From contig JACTMI010000020.1 of NCBI GenBank assembly GCA_014584695.1, positions 62,001 to 126,000 of the forward strand: a DNA stretch of 64,000 nt, given 5' to 3'. This stretch comes from Acidobacteriota bacterium. Lineage in GTDB: Bacteria > Acidobacteriota > Thermoanaerobaculia > Multivoradales > JAGPDF01. Position 1 is the first letter of the stretch. Each line of letters opens with the position of its first letter. Below, piece by piece: positions 56,809 to 64,000 of the stretch. The notes beneath the pieces were generated by a model. It was given only the letters and a program-made list of their open reading frames with translations. It had not been told where the DNA came from and made no database searches. The position numbers and the translations under genes are program-made.

Positions 56809-57253
56809 GCAGGATCGCGCCGCGCCGGACGTAGCGATCGACGCCGGCCGTCACCAGGTGGAGGAAGCGGTCGCTGGTCGAGTTGAGCAGGTCGGAGACG
56901 CGCGCGCGCCCGGGCCGGGCGACGAAGACGAGATCACCGGCGAGCGTTTCGCCCGTGACCAGCTCGAGGTCGACCGGCGCGCGCCGGCAGGCGGCATCCT
57001 CGGGCCGCGCCGGCTCGGCCCCGGCGGGACATTCCACGTAGGCGATCCACTCGAGATTGACGAGCGCGGTCTCGCCGCCGATCTCGCACGGCAGGAACTC
57101 GCCGTCGAGCGAGTTGAGCCGCTCGGCGACGGTCTCGGGGCTCGGGCCCCGGGCGGTGGCGTCGCGCAGGTAGAGCTGGGCGTTCGCGGAGCTGCCGTCG
57201 AAGCCGAACAAGCGCGCGGCGCGCCGTCGAACGGCCAACGCGTAGTCGGACAT
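56795..57253 (-). CDS. Unknown protein coupled to the PilT-like gene
   Basis: 152 aa, soluble, without signal peptide. Begins MSDYALAVRRRAARLFGFDG and contains beta-rich segments GEFLPCEIGGETALVNLEWI, VDLELVTGETLAGDLVFVAR and FLHLVTAGVDRYVRRGAILR. The second half resembles a small beta-barrel of PilZ-like or Sm-like size, but I cannot assign a family. The 3' end overlaps the PilT-like gene by 14 bp, so they are probably co-expressed. TAAACT lies 6 nt before the ATG. It is divergent from the pterin enzyme gene with 28 bp between starts. Confidence 0.55.
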   Translation of the reverse strand: MSDYALAVRRRAARLFGFDGSSANAQLYLRDATARGPSPETVAERLNSLDGEFLPCEIGGETALVNLEWIAYVECPAGAEPARPEDAACRRAPVDLELVTGETLAGDLVFVARPGRARVSDLLNSTSDRFLHLVTAGVDRYVRRGAILRVRS

Positions 57254-57281
57254 GCCGTTAGTTTACGTTACGATTCCGGTC

Positions 57282-57665
57282 ATGGCCCGCTATTCGCTCG
57301 CGGTCTCGGCAGGCTTCGAGGCGGCTCATCATCTGCGTTCGTACCGGGGCGCGCCGGAGCCGGTGCACGGGCACAGCTGGCGGGTGATCGCGCAGCTCGA
57401 ATCCGACCACCTGGACGGCGAGGGGATGGCCTTCGATTTCGTGCCGGTGCGCCGGGCGCTCGAGACCCTCGCGGCGCGTTTCCACCACGGCGACGTCAAC
57501 GGCGTGCCGCCGTTCGACGTCGAGAATCCGACCACCGAGCGGATCGCCATCTGGTTCTTCGACGAGCTCGCGCGGCGGCTGCCGGAGGCGCCGCTCGCCG
57601 CGGTGACGCTCTACGAGGGCCCCGACTGCAGCGCGACCTACCGCCCCGGGGGATCCGGTCGGTGA
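57282..57665 (+). CDS. 6-pyruvoyl-tetrahydropterin synthase family enzyme, PTPS-III-like
   Basis: 127 aa tunnelling-fold enzyme. Zinc ligands are in FEAAHHLRSY and the HGH of EPVHGHSWRV. The usual catalytic Cys four residues before HGH is missing, and a Glu lies three residues before it (ExxHGH). That is the PTPS-III signature, a class that makes 6-hydroxymethyl-dihydropterin directly and can replace FolB in folate synthesis. It is therefore not a typical QueD. The ATG at 57282 is preferred (TACGAT 7 nt upstream); 57252 is an alternative. The stop overlaps the next gene (GTGA). Confidence 0.82.
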   Translation: MARYSLAVSAGFEAAHHLRSYRGAPEPVHGHSWRVIAQLESDHLDGEGMAFDFVPVRRALETLAARFHHGDVNGVPPFDVENPTTERIAIWFFDELARRLPEAPLAAVTLYEGPDCSATYRPGGSGR

Positions 57666-58567
57666 CCGTCGCCGGGCGCCTCGGGCTCGGGCTCGCGCTC
57701 CCCCTGCTCGCGAGCTTGGCCGCGTGCACGCCCCGGTCCCCGTCGGTGGCGCGGATGGAGTCTCATCCCGCGCATCTGCGCCTCGCCTACCCCGAGTTCG
57801 CCGAGGTCGAGATCGTCCTCGAGCCGCTGCTGCCGCTGCCGGAGGGAGCGGGCACGCCGATCGTCTTCCTGCACCTGAACGACGAGCCGGGCTCGGTGGC
57901 GCGCACCTTCGATCACACCCTCGCCGCTCCCTGGAAGCCCGGCCGGACCATCCGCCACGTCGTCCGCGTCTACCAGTCGGCGCTCGCCGAACCGCTCGAG
58001 CCGGGCCTCTACTCGCTAACCGTCGGTCTCTACGATCGCTACCTCGGGCGCTACCGCCTCGCCACCAGCGACGCGGAGGTGGCGCGCGGCGAGTACAAGG
58101 TCGGCGACGTCGAGGTGCCGGCGCCGGAAGCGGAGATCCCCCACCTGCGGTTCTCGGAGAACTGGCTCCCCGCCGAGGCCGGCGCCGACCGCCAGATCCT
58201 GGTCCGGCGCGCGCTCGGCGCCGGGGGGCCCGGGCGCCTCCAGGTCGGGCCGCTCCAGGGTCCCGGTCGTCTCTACCTGGCCTTCGAGATTCCGTTCGGC
58301 GCCGCCGGCACGCGCCTGGACCTCGCGGCCGGCGAGACCGAGCCCCGGCTGGGCATCGTGTCGGATTGCGGCGGCGAGCGGATCGAGCTCGCCGGCGGGG
58401 GGCGTCACGACGTCGACCTGTTCGTGCCGCCCGCGGCGATTCCCTGGCACTGCGACCTCGAGATCGCGCCCAACTTCCGCCTCCAGTCGCGCGAGCGGGC
58501 CGAGGCGAGCTCGGCGCGGCTCCAGATCGTCGCCTGGTCGGCGGGAGCCGAGCCTGGGCCGCGCTGA
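57662..58567 (+). CDS. Lipoprotein, unknown function
   Basis: 301 aa. The GTG overlaps the previous stop. The lipobox is ASLAAC at about residue 22. The mature protein is beta-rich, with YPEFAEVEIVLEPLLPLP, PIVFLHLNDEPGSVARTFDH, GLYSLTVGLYDRYLGRYRL and RLYLAFEIPFGAAGTRLDL. No recognised family; an envelope role is implied by the signal alone. It is transcribed with the pterin enzyme and the methyltransferase. Confidence 0.6.
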   Translation: MTVAGRLGLGLALPLLASLAACTPRSPSVARMESHPAHLRLAYPEFAEVEIVLEPLLPLPEGAGTPIVFLHLNDEPGSVARTFDHTLAAPWKPGRTIRHVVRVYQSALAEPLEPGLYSLTVGLYDRYLGRYRLATSDAEVARGEYKVGDVEVPAPEAEIPHLRFSENWLPAEAGADRQILVRRALGAGGPGRLQVGPLQGPGRLYLAFEIPFGAAGTRLDLAAGETEPRLGIVSDCGGERIELAGGGRHDVDLFVPPAAIPWHCDLEIAPNFRLQSRERAEASSARLQIVAWSAGAEPGPR

Positions 58568-58610
58568 CCCGATCCTGCGCCCGCGGCAGGCGCGCTACCT
58601 CGAACGGCTC

Positions 58611-59237
58611 TTGCCCCGCGAGGACGCCGTCGCGCAGCGCTTCGCCGCCCGCGCCGCCCTGCTGGGGGTGCCGATCGCCGCGCGCGCCACCGCCCGGCTG
58701 CTCGAAGCGCTCGCGGCGGCGGAGCCCGCCGGCCGGGTGCTCGAAATCGGTACCGGCATCGGCTACTCGACGCTGCACTTGGCGCGCGGCGTGCGGGAGG
58801 GGCGGGTGGTCTCGATCGATCTCGACGGCGAGCGCCAAGAGGTGGCGCGCGAGCTGCTGAGCGAGGCCGGAGTCGCCGCGCGGGTGGAGCTGATCCAGGG
58901 GGCGGCGCTCGAGCGGTTGCCGGGGCTCGCGCCCCCCTTTCACCTGGTCTTCCTGGACGGCGCGCCGGGCGAGCTGCGGCGCTCGCTCGACCTGGCGCTC
59001 CCGCTGGTCGCGGTGGGCGGCCGGATCGTGGTCGATCACCTGCTCTGCGGAGGTTGGGTGGCCGAACCCGAGCGGCGGCCAGAGAGCGGCGCGCCGGAGG
59101 CCGAGGCGATCGAGCGCTTCAACCCGTACCTCCAGGTCCACCCGCAGCTCGCGACGGTCCTGCTGCCGCTCGGCGACGGCGTCGGCCTCGCGGTCAAGCG
59201 GCGGCCGACGCTGCGCGAGCTGGGGGGACCCTACTGA
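58611..59237 (+). CDS. SAM-dependent O-methyltransferase (class I, YrrM/TrmR-like)
   Basis: At least 208 aa. SAM motif I is VLEIGTGIGYSTLHLARGV, motif II VVSIDLDGERQEVAREL, and the acidic metal site FHLVFLDGAPGE with VVDHLLCGGWV. The first usable start seen is TTG at 58611, but the frame stays open upstream with a family-like sequence (RADPILRPRQARYLERLL) reaching about 58557, and no ATG, GTG or TTG in that stretch. The true start may therefore be a rare codon (for example CTG 58575). Candidate functions are tRNA or catechol-type methylation. Confidence 0.78.
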   Translation: MPREDAVAQRFAARAALLGVPIAARATARLLEALAAAEPAGRVLEIGTGIGYSTLHLARGVREGRVVSIDLDGERQEVARELLSEAGVAARVELIQGAALERLPGLAPPFHLVFLDGAPGELRRSLDLALPLVAVGGRIVVDHLLCGGWVAEPERRPESGAPEAEAIERFNPYLQVHPQLATVLLPLGDGVGLAVKRRPTLRELGGPY

Positions 59238-59254
59238 GCTCCTGAGCTCGAGCT

Positions 59255-59275
59255 GCCGGGCTCGAGCTGCCCGGC
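59255..59275. terminator. Inverted repeat between convergent genes
   Basis: GCCGGGC (59255-59261) and GCCCGGC (59269-59275) form a perfect 7-bp stem with a 7-nt loop in the 40-bp gap between the methyltransferase and redoxin genes. It is placed as a bidirectional terminator; no T-run. Confidence 0.5.
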
Positions 59276-59277
59276 TC

Positions 59278-59874
59278 TCAGTACTTGACGGTGCAGCCGT
59301 ACGGCTTGGTCGAGGCCGGGTCGGGGCTCTTGCCCGCCGCCAGCGCGTCGAGCGCGGAGACGACGTAGTTGACCTTGGCGTTGCCACCGCGCGGGTCGTC
59401 GTCGATCGCTCCCATGTAGGCGATCTTGCCGGCCGGGTCGATCACGTACATGTGCGGCGTCGTCTTGGCGCCGTAGGCCTTGCCGACCTTGCCGTCGCTG
59501 TCGTAGAGGACGGGGTAGGTGAGCGACTTCTCGCCCAGGAACTTGGCGTAGTCGGCCGGCTTCAGGAAGTCCTGGTGCGAGGCTTGGGTGCTGTTGACGG
59601 CGAGAAAAACCACGTCGCCGCCGCGATCGGCGATCTTCTGCATCGTCTTCTCGTCCGAGTGGCGCAGCGAGAAGGGGCAGTTCGGGTTCATCCATTCGAG
59701 CACCACGGTCTTGCCCTGGAACTGGTCGAGCGACACGGTGCTGCCGTCGACGGCGGTGAGCGAGAAGGTGGGGGCGGCCTGGCCGACCGCCAGATCGGCG
59801 AGGGTCGGATTGGCGCAGGCGGCGAGCGCGAGGGCGAGCACGGCCGTCATCTTGGCGAGGCGGTCGAGGTTCAT
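59278..59874 (-). CDS. Exported redoxin (AhpC/TSA-like)
   Basis: 198 aa. Start ATG 59874, which overlaps the stop of the DsbD-alpha-like gene (ATGA). The signal region LALALAACANPTLA may be a lipobox (LAAC) or be cleaved after TLA. The thioredoxin-like fold follows: TVVLEWMNPNCPFSLRH with a single active-site Cys, FLAVNSTQASHQDFLKP, and the cis-Pro loop GAKTTPHMYVIDP. The CxxC of thioredoxins is absent, so this is a one-Cys redoxin in the exported group. Likely works with its DsbD-alpha-like partner in periplasmic redox. Confidence 0.85.
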   Translation of the reverse strand: MNLDRLAKMTAVLALALAACANPTLADLAVGQAAPTFSLTAVDGSTVSLDQFQGKTVVLEWMNPNCPFSLRHSDEKTMQKIADRGGDVVFLAVNSTQASHQDFLKPADYAKFLGEKSLTYPVLYDSDGKVGKAYGAKTTPHMYVIDPAGKIAYMGAIDDDPRGGNAKVNYVVSALDALAAGKSPDPASTKPYGCTVKY

Positions 59875-60938
59875 GCGGGGTTTCCTCCGGGTCGTTGCCG
59901 CCGACGGCGGGCGAGATAGATCACCACGGTGAGCAGGATCACCGCGCCGATCCAGACGAATCGGTTCCGGGCTTCCGGGGCCGGTCGCGACAGCGCGGCA
60001 GTCCCCTCGAGCGCCAGGGAAGCGCTTGCAATCTCGAGGCCGGTCGCGGTCCACTCGAGCGGCAGCGGGTCGGGCAGTGGCCGGGTCTCGTCGAGCGATC
60101 GCAGGGGCACGCGGAAGACGGGCCCGTCCGCGCTCGCCACGAACCGCGGCCGGGCCAGCTCGACCCAGTCCTGCGGCGCGAAGAACAGATCGGGGTCCGG
60201 CGTGCGCAGGCCGGCGGCGGACAGGCCCAGCTCGAGCGTCGACCAGGGATAGTCCCCGGGCAGCCAGCGGATCGTCACCGCGACCGGCGGCTCGACCTCC
60301 GTCGCCCGTCTGGGCAGGCGCGAGCGCCAGCGGTCGACCGCCGGCGCCATCTCGGCGTCCTCGGCCGCGCCGCCGATCGACAGGGTGAGCGCCAGCTCGG
60401 CCAGGTAGGGGATGCACTTCTCGGCGCAGACGAGGTAGTCGAGCCTCGCCGCGAGCGCGAGCTCGCCCGCCGCAGCCGGATCGAGGGCGGCGTCGATCGG
60501 GTAGATCACGGCCTCCTCGTAGCCGATCGAGACGAGGTCCCCTGGCAGCTCGAAGCGCTGGGGGGCCGGGAAGCGAAGGGTCGCCGCGCCGAGGCCCGGG
60601 GCCGGAGCGAGCTCCAATCGGGGCGGGAATCCGGCGTCGCCGCTGTTCTTCCAGTAGACGTGCCAGCCTGGCGCGAGCGCGAACTCGAGCCCCAGGCCGG
60701 CGTCGCCGCCAGCCGGTGCGACCGCCCAGCGCGAGACCAGCCGGACCCTCGCCTCCGGCATCTCGGACCAGGGTCCGGTGGCGGCGAACGAGCCGCCGCC
60801 GGTCGCGAGGACCGCCAGCAGCGCGCAGCGGGCCGCACGCCGGCGGCGGCCGCTCGCCGAGCCGTGGCGAGCGGATTCGGGGAGCTGCGCGGCCGATCTG
60901 GGGACGGAACCGCGAGTGCCGGCGCGTGCGGTGGCCAT
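59871..60938 (-). CDS. DsbD-alpha-like (ScsB N-terminal-type) redox protein with C-terminal anchor
   Basis: About 355 aa; ATG 60938 or 60947, neither with a strong ribosome site. A signal segment (AARCALLAVLATGGGSFAAT) leads to the DsbD_N fold, with APGWHVYWKNSGDAGFPPRL and LVCAEKCIPYLAELAL, where the Cys pair lies in CAEKC. It ends with one membrane helix (VWIGAVILLTVVIYLA) and a basic tail. The polytopic DsbD core and the C-terminal thioredoxin domain are missing, so its electron source must be elsewhere. The stop overlaps the redoxin start by 3 nt, giving strong coupling. Confidence 0.8.
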   Translation of the reverse strand: MATARAGTRGSVPRSAAQLPESARHGSASGRRRRAARCALLAVLATGGGSFAATGPWSEMPEARVRLVSRWAVAPAGGDAGLGLEFALAPGWHVYWKNSGDAGFPPRLELAPAPGLGAATLRFPAPQRFELPGDLVSIGYEEAVIYPIDAALDPAAAGELALAARLDYLVCAEKCIPYLAELALTLSIGGAAEDAEMAPAVDRWRSRLPRRATEVEPPVAVTIRWLPGDYPWSTLELGLSAAGLRTPDPDLFFAPQDWVELARPRFVASADGPVFRVPLRSLDETRPLPDPLPLEWTATGLEIASASLALEGTAALSRPAPEARNRFVWIGAVILLTVVIYLARRRRQRPGGNPA

Positions 60939-60977
60939 GGCCGGCATCTTACCGGGGTCGACATAGACTGCGCGGTC

Positions 60978-63329
60978 ATGCGAGCGCGCGGCGTGGTGCG
61001 GGGCGGAGTCGTGGTGCTGGGGTTGCTCTTGGTGGCGGCCGCGGGGTTGGTCTTCTGGCTGCAAGGGAGCGGCCGGCCGCAGCGATCGGGAGAGGCGGTG
61101 CTCGCGGGTCTCGGCGCGGCGGTCGAGGTCCGCTTCGACGGATTCGGCGTGCCCGCCATCCGCGCCGACTCCTCGCTCGATGCCTTCGCGGCGCTCGGTT
61201 GGCTGCACGCCAACGACCGCCTGTTCCAGATGGAGATGTCCCGGCGGGCCGCGGCGGGCCGGCTCTCGGAGCTGCTCGGCGAGCGCGCCGTGGCGTTCGA
61301 CCGCCGGATGCGCCGGCTCCGGTTTCGCAGAGCCGCCGAGCGCGGCTGGACGCACGCCTCGGACGAGGCGAGGCGGGCGCTCGAAGCTTACGCGGCCGGG
61401 GTCAACGCTTGGATCGCCGCGCGCGGCGCCGACCTGCCGCCCGAGCTTCGGATCCTCGGGCACCGTCCGGAGCCCTGGACGCCCGTCGACACCCTGAGCT
61501 TCATCCTGATGATGGCGCGCAATCTGTCGCCGATCGACGCGCCGCCGGAGGACGAGTACTTCGCCTATCTGCGCGCCTTCGGACCCGAGCGCGCGCGCTC
61601 GCTCGCCGGGGATCCGGAAGCGGCGCTGTTCGACGAGGTGGTCGAGCTCGCCCGCGCGACGCCGGCGGCGCGGGAGGAAGTGGGTCGGCGCCCCGAAGCG
61701 GCCGGGCTGGGAAGCAACAATTGGGTGGTCGCCCCGGAGCGGACGGCCGACGGCCGCGCCCTGGTCGCCAACGATCCGCACCTCGGCCTCGAGCTGCCCA
61801 ACGTCTGGTACCAGGCTTCGATCCGCAGCCCCGAGTACGAAGCGAGCGGCATGACCTTGCCGGGCACGCCGATGGTGACGCTCGGCCGCGGTCCCGACGT
61901 CGCCTGGGCGATGACCAACCTCTACGTCGACGACGTCGACGTCTTCGTCGAGCAGCTCGATCCGAGCGGCACCAGCGTGCGGCGCGGGGACGGTTTCGTG
62001 CCGATCGAGGTCGAGACCGAACGGATCCTGGTCAAGGGTGGGGAAGCGGTCGAGGTCCTGGCGAAGACCACCGACCGCGGGGTCTTTCTCGACGCCGATC
62101 CGGAGCGCGGCCTGCCGCCGCGCAGCGTCGCCTGGACCGGCTACGCGAGCGGGGACCAGTTCGCCGCCATCCGCGCGCTCGCCCGCTGTCGCTCGGTCGA
62201 CGAGGTCCCGGCGGCGATCGCCCCCTGGGTCTTCCCGGCCCAGAACCTCCTGGTCGCCGACCGGGCGGGGCGGATCCTCTGGACGCCGATCGGCCGCGCG
62301 CCCGCCCGCTTCGGTTGGGACGGCCGTTTCCCGGCGCCCGGCTGGTCGCTCGCGGTGGGCTGGGAAGGGCTCCACCCGGCCGAGCGCAACCCGGTGCTGG
62401 TCGATCCGCCGAGCGGTGAGATCACGACCGCCAACAGCTTCCTCCCGGTCGAGCAGCCCGACTGGTTCCAAGGGGATTTCGACACGCCGTTCCGGGCCGA
62501 GCGGATCCGCGAGCGGCTCGCCCAGCGCGCCGACTGGAGCGTCGAGTCGCTCGCCCAGCTCCAGCAGGACCACGTCTCGAAGTGGGCCCTCCTGCTGGTG
62601 TCGCGGATCACCGAGGGCGGCGCGACCTACGACGGCGACGCCGGCCGCGCCGCCGCGGCGCTCGCCGCCTGGGACGGCGCGATGGCGCTCACCGGGCCCG
62701 CCGCGCTCTTCGCCCTGTTCGAGCGCGCGCTGCAGCGGGCGACGTTCGAGGACGAGGCGACCGCGAGCGGGCTGCGCCGCTTCGGCACCCGCTGGCGGCT
62801 GCTCCGCTTGCTCGACGGCGCGCTGTCGGAGCAGTTCTGGGACGACGTCTCGACGGCGGCGGTCGAGGGGCGGCGGGAGATCCTGGAGCGCGCCCTGACC
62901 GAGGCGTGGCGCGAGGGCGTCGCGCGCTTCGGCTACGAGGTCGCGCGCTGGGACTACGGCGCGCTGCGCCGCCTGACGCTCGACCATCCGCTCGGCTCCC
63001 TGCCGGTGGTCGGCCGGTGGCTCAACCGGGGCCCCTATCGAGTTCCCGGCTCGGCGACGACGGTGCTCGCCTTCGGCGGACCCTGGCGGGGGGACTTCCA
63101 GGAGGTCACCTACGGCCCGTCCATGCGCTACGTGACCGCGCCGGCCGAGCCCGAGCGGACGCTCGCCGTGATGCCGGGGGGGCAATCCGGCCATCCGTTC
63201 GATCCCCACTACGACGATCAGATCGGGATCTTCCTCGAGAACCGCCAGCGGCCGGTGCCCTGGGGCGAGGCGGCGATCGAAGCCTCGACGGTGACCCGCC
63301 TGCGACTGGTGCCCGCCGCGCCGGGCTGA
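60978..63329 (+). CDS. Penicillin acylase/cephalosporin acylase-like N-terminal nucleophile hydrolase
   Basis: 783 aa. A membrane segment or signal (GVVVLGLLLVAAAGLVFWL) starts the chain. The pro-alpha part has LGWLHANDRLFQMEMSRRAA. The autocleavage gives Ser246 in GLGSNNWVVAPERT as the nucleophile of the beta-chain, followed by ANDPHLGLELPNVWYQ and the oxyanion Asn region ITTANSFLPVEQP. These enzymes deacylate penicillins, or acyl-homoserine lactones in quorum quenching; substrate is not predictable. TAGACT lies 8 nt before the ATG. Divergent from the DsbD-alpha-like gene by 39 bp. Confidence 0.9.
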   Translation: MRARGVVRGGVVVLGLLLVAAAGLVFWLQGSGRPQRSGEAVLAGLGAAVEVRFDGFGVPAIRADSSLDAFAALGWLHANDRLFQMEMSRRAAAGRLSELLGERAVAFDRRMRRLRFRRAAERGWTHASDEARRALEAYAAGVNAWIAARGADLPPELRILGHRPEPWTPVDTLSFILMMARNLSPIDAPPEDEYFAYLRAFGPERARSLAGDPEAALFDEVVELARATPAAREEVGRRPEAAGLGSNNWVVAPERTADGRALVANDPHLGLELPNVWYQASIRSPEYEASGMTLPGTPMVTLGRGPDVAWAMTNLYVDDVDVFVEQLDPSGTSVRRGDGFVPIEVETERILVKGGEAVEVLAKTTDRGVFLDADPERGLPPRSVAWTGYASGDQFAAIRALARCRSVDEVPAAIAPWVFPAQNLLVADRAGRILWTPIGRAPARFGWDGRFPAPGWSLAVGWEGLHPAERNPVLVDPPSGEITTANSFLPVEQPDWFQGDFDTPFRAERIRERLAQRADWSVESLAQLQQDHVSKWALLLVSRITEGGATYDGDAGRAAAALAAWDGAMALTGPAALFALFERALQRATFEDEATASGLRRFGTRWRLLRLLDGALSEQFWDDVSTAAVEGRREILERALTEAWREGVARFGYEVARWDYGALRRLTLDHPLGSLPVVGRWLNRGPYRVPGSATTVLAFGGPWRGDFQEVTYGPSMRYVTAPAEPERTLAVMPGGQSGHPFDPHYDDQIGIFLENRQRPVPWGEAAIEASTVTRLRLVPAAPG

Positions 63330-63343
63330 TCCCAAATCCGAGA

Positions 63344-64000
63344 TCAGTCCTCGGCTTCGGCCGGCTCGGCGTCGGCCGAGAGCGCCCGCGGGCCGTTCTC
63401 GAGCGCCACCGGAGTCTCGAGAGTCTGGCCGTCGGCGGGACCGAGGCTCTCGAAGCGGCGCCCCTGGGGCAGGACGCGCAGCTCGAAGGAGCCGACGGCC
63501 CGGTTGTAGGCGCCCACCGCCGAGCTGAGCCCTTTGCCGACGCCGCCGAGGTGCTCGGCGAACTTGCGCAAGCGGTCGTAGAGCTCGCGCGCGGCATCGG
63601 AGATCTCGCGCGCGTTGGCGGCGAGGGACTCCTGGCGCCAGCCGTAGGAGACGGTCTTGAGCAGGGCCACCAGCGTCGCCGGCGTGGCGATCAGCACGCT
63701 CTGCTGGAAGGCATCCTCGATCAGCGTCGGATCCTGCTCGAGCGCCGCCGAGAAGTAGGCCTCACCGGGGAGGAAGAGGACGACGAACTCCGGCGCGTCG
63801 TCGAACTGATCCCAATAGCGCTTTTCGGCCAGCCGGCCGAGGTGGGTGCGGACCTGGCGCGCGTGCCGGGCGAGCGCCACCCGCCGCTCCTCGTCCGTCG
63901 TGGCTTCGATGGCCGAGAGGTAGGCGTCGAGGGGGACCTTGGCGTCGACGACCACCCGCTTGCCGCCCGGCAGCTGGACGACGAGATCGGGCCGCAGCCG
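63344..64000 (-). CDS. rmuC: DNA recombination protein RmuC (C-terminal part, start outside window)
   Basis: The last 218 codons of the gene are visible; the 5' end lies beyond the right edge. Family blocks are RPDLVVQLPGGKRVVVDAK, KRYWDQFDDAPEFVVLFLPG with the conserved Glu/Tyr, IEDAFQQSVLIATPATLVAL and LKTVSYGWRQESLAANAREI. RmuC limits short-inverted-repeat recombination and has a PD-(D/E)XK-related core. The C-terminus ends in an acidic tail (DAEPAEAED). Convergent with the acylase gene by 14 bp. Confidence 0.93.
   Translation of the reverse strand, partial: RLRPDLVVQLPGGKRVVVDAKVPLDAYLSAIEATTDEERRVALARHARQVRTHLGRLAEKRYWDQFDDAPEFVVLFLPGEAYFSAALEQDPTLIEDAFQQSVLIATPATLVALLKTVSYGWRQESLAANAREISDAARELYDRLRKFAEHLGGVGKGLSSAVGAYNRAVGSFELRVLPQGRRFESLGPADGQTLETPVALENGPRALSADAEPAEAED

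Noticed and set aside
59895-60977. Upstream extension of the acylase frame by 361 codons
   Set aside because: It overlaps the DsbD-alpha-like gene on the other strand, has no domain, and the membrane anchor typical of the N-terminus begins at 60978.

Overview
The window is very GC-rich bacterial chromosome, densely packed and mostly single-copy housekeeping and stress genes. No rRNA, tRNA or CRISPR array was seen. The gene content fits a Gram-negative, didermic bacterium: outer-membrane barrel, lipoproteins, LapA/LapB-type envelope control, an ArnT-like transferase, and Tat- and Sec-exported enzymes. A secreted metalloprotease ends in a DGFESG-type tail, and a Ralstonia-type NAD-linked hydrogenase is present. 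My best guess is an Acidobacteriota lineage such as Thermoanaerobaculia. This is inference from gene style and base composition, not a phylogenetic result.

Layout. 0-6.4 kb: a truncated secreted TPR-like protein, a copper-type P1B ATPase, a VapBC-like toxin-antitoxin pair, a small c-type haem protein and a glycine-zipper protein. 6.5-14.1 kb: a complete hoxF-U-Y-H-W operon for a cytoplasmic NAD-linked [NiFe] hydrogenase, closed by an overlapping single-domain response regulator and faced by a convergent membrane histidine kinase. 14.3-19.5 kb: katG, small unknowns and a Xre-RES toxin-antitoxin operon with a clear operator-promoter. 19.7-23.7 kb is the accessory stretch: small unknowns, a CPBP protease, a bona fide integron attC hairpin without an integrase, hicB with a frameshifted hicA, an IS110-family transposase remnant preceded by a compact multi-stem element, and an intergenic region carrying a triplicated repeat with 16-bp tandem units.

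23.7-32.5 kb: lipoproteins, a DedA-like protein, the metalloprotease, a Zn/Cd P1B ATPase, a guanidinium exporter under a guanidine-III riboswitch, thioredoxin, an ECF sigma factor, DUF190 and a CrcB fluoride channel. 32.6-49.9 kb: YhbY, a YugP-type protease, gamma-glutamyltransferase, an outer-membrane barrel, ArnT-like transferase, phosphohexomutase, ileS (type 2), def, rlmH, a DksA-like protein with a histone-H1-like tail, a LapA-LapB fusion and holA. 49.9-64 kb: a molybdenum hydroxylase pair, a radical SAM enzyme divergent from mutM, udk, a degenerate PilT-like ATPase with an unknown partner, a PTPS-III-like pterin enzyme, an O-methyltransferase, a DsbD-alpha/redoxin pair, a penicillin-acylase homologue and the end of rmuC.

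Recurring themes: many genes are translationally coupled by 1-8 nt overlaps. At least ten genes lack a Shine-Dalgarno sequence but carry a TAnnnT box 6-8 nt before the start codon, which suggests frequent leaderless transcription. The strongest candidates for follow-up are the attC/IS110 relic region, the pseudo-ATPase pair at 55.3-57.3 kb, the DksA-H1 and LapA-LapB fusions, and the riboswitch-gdx unit.
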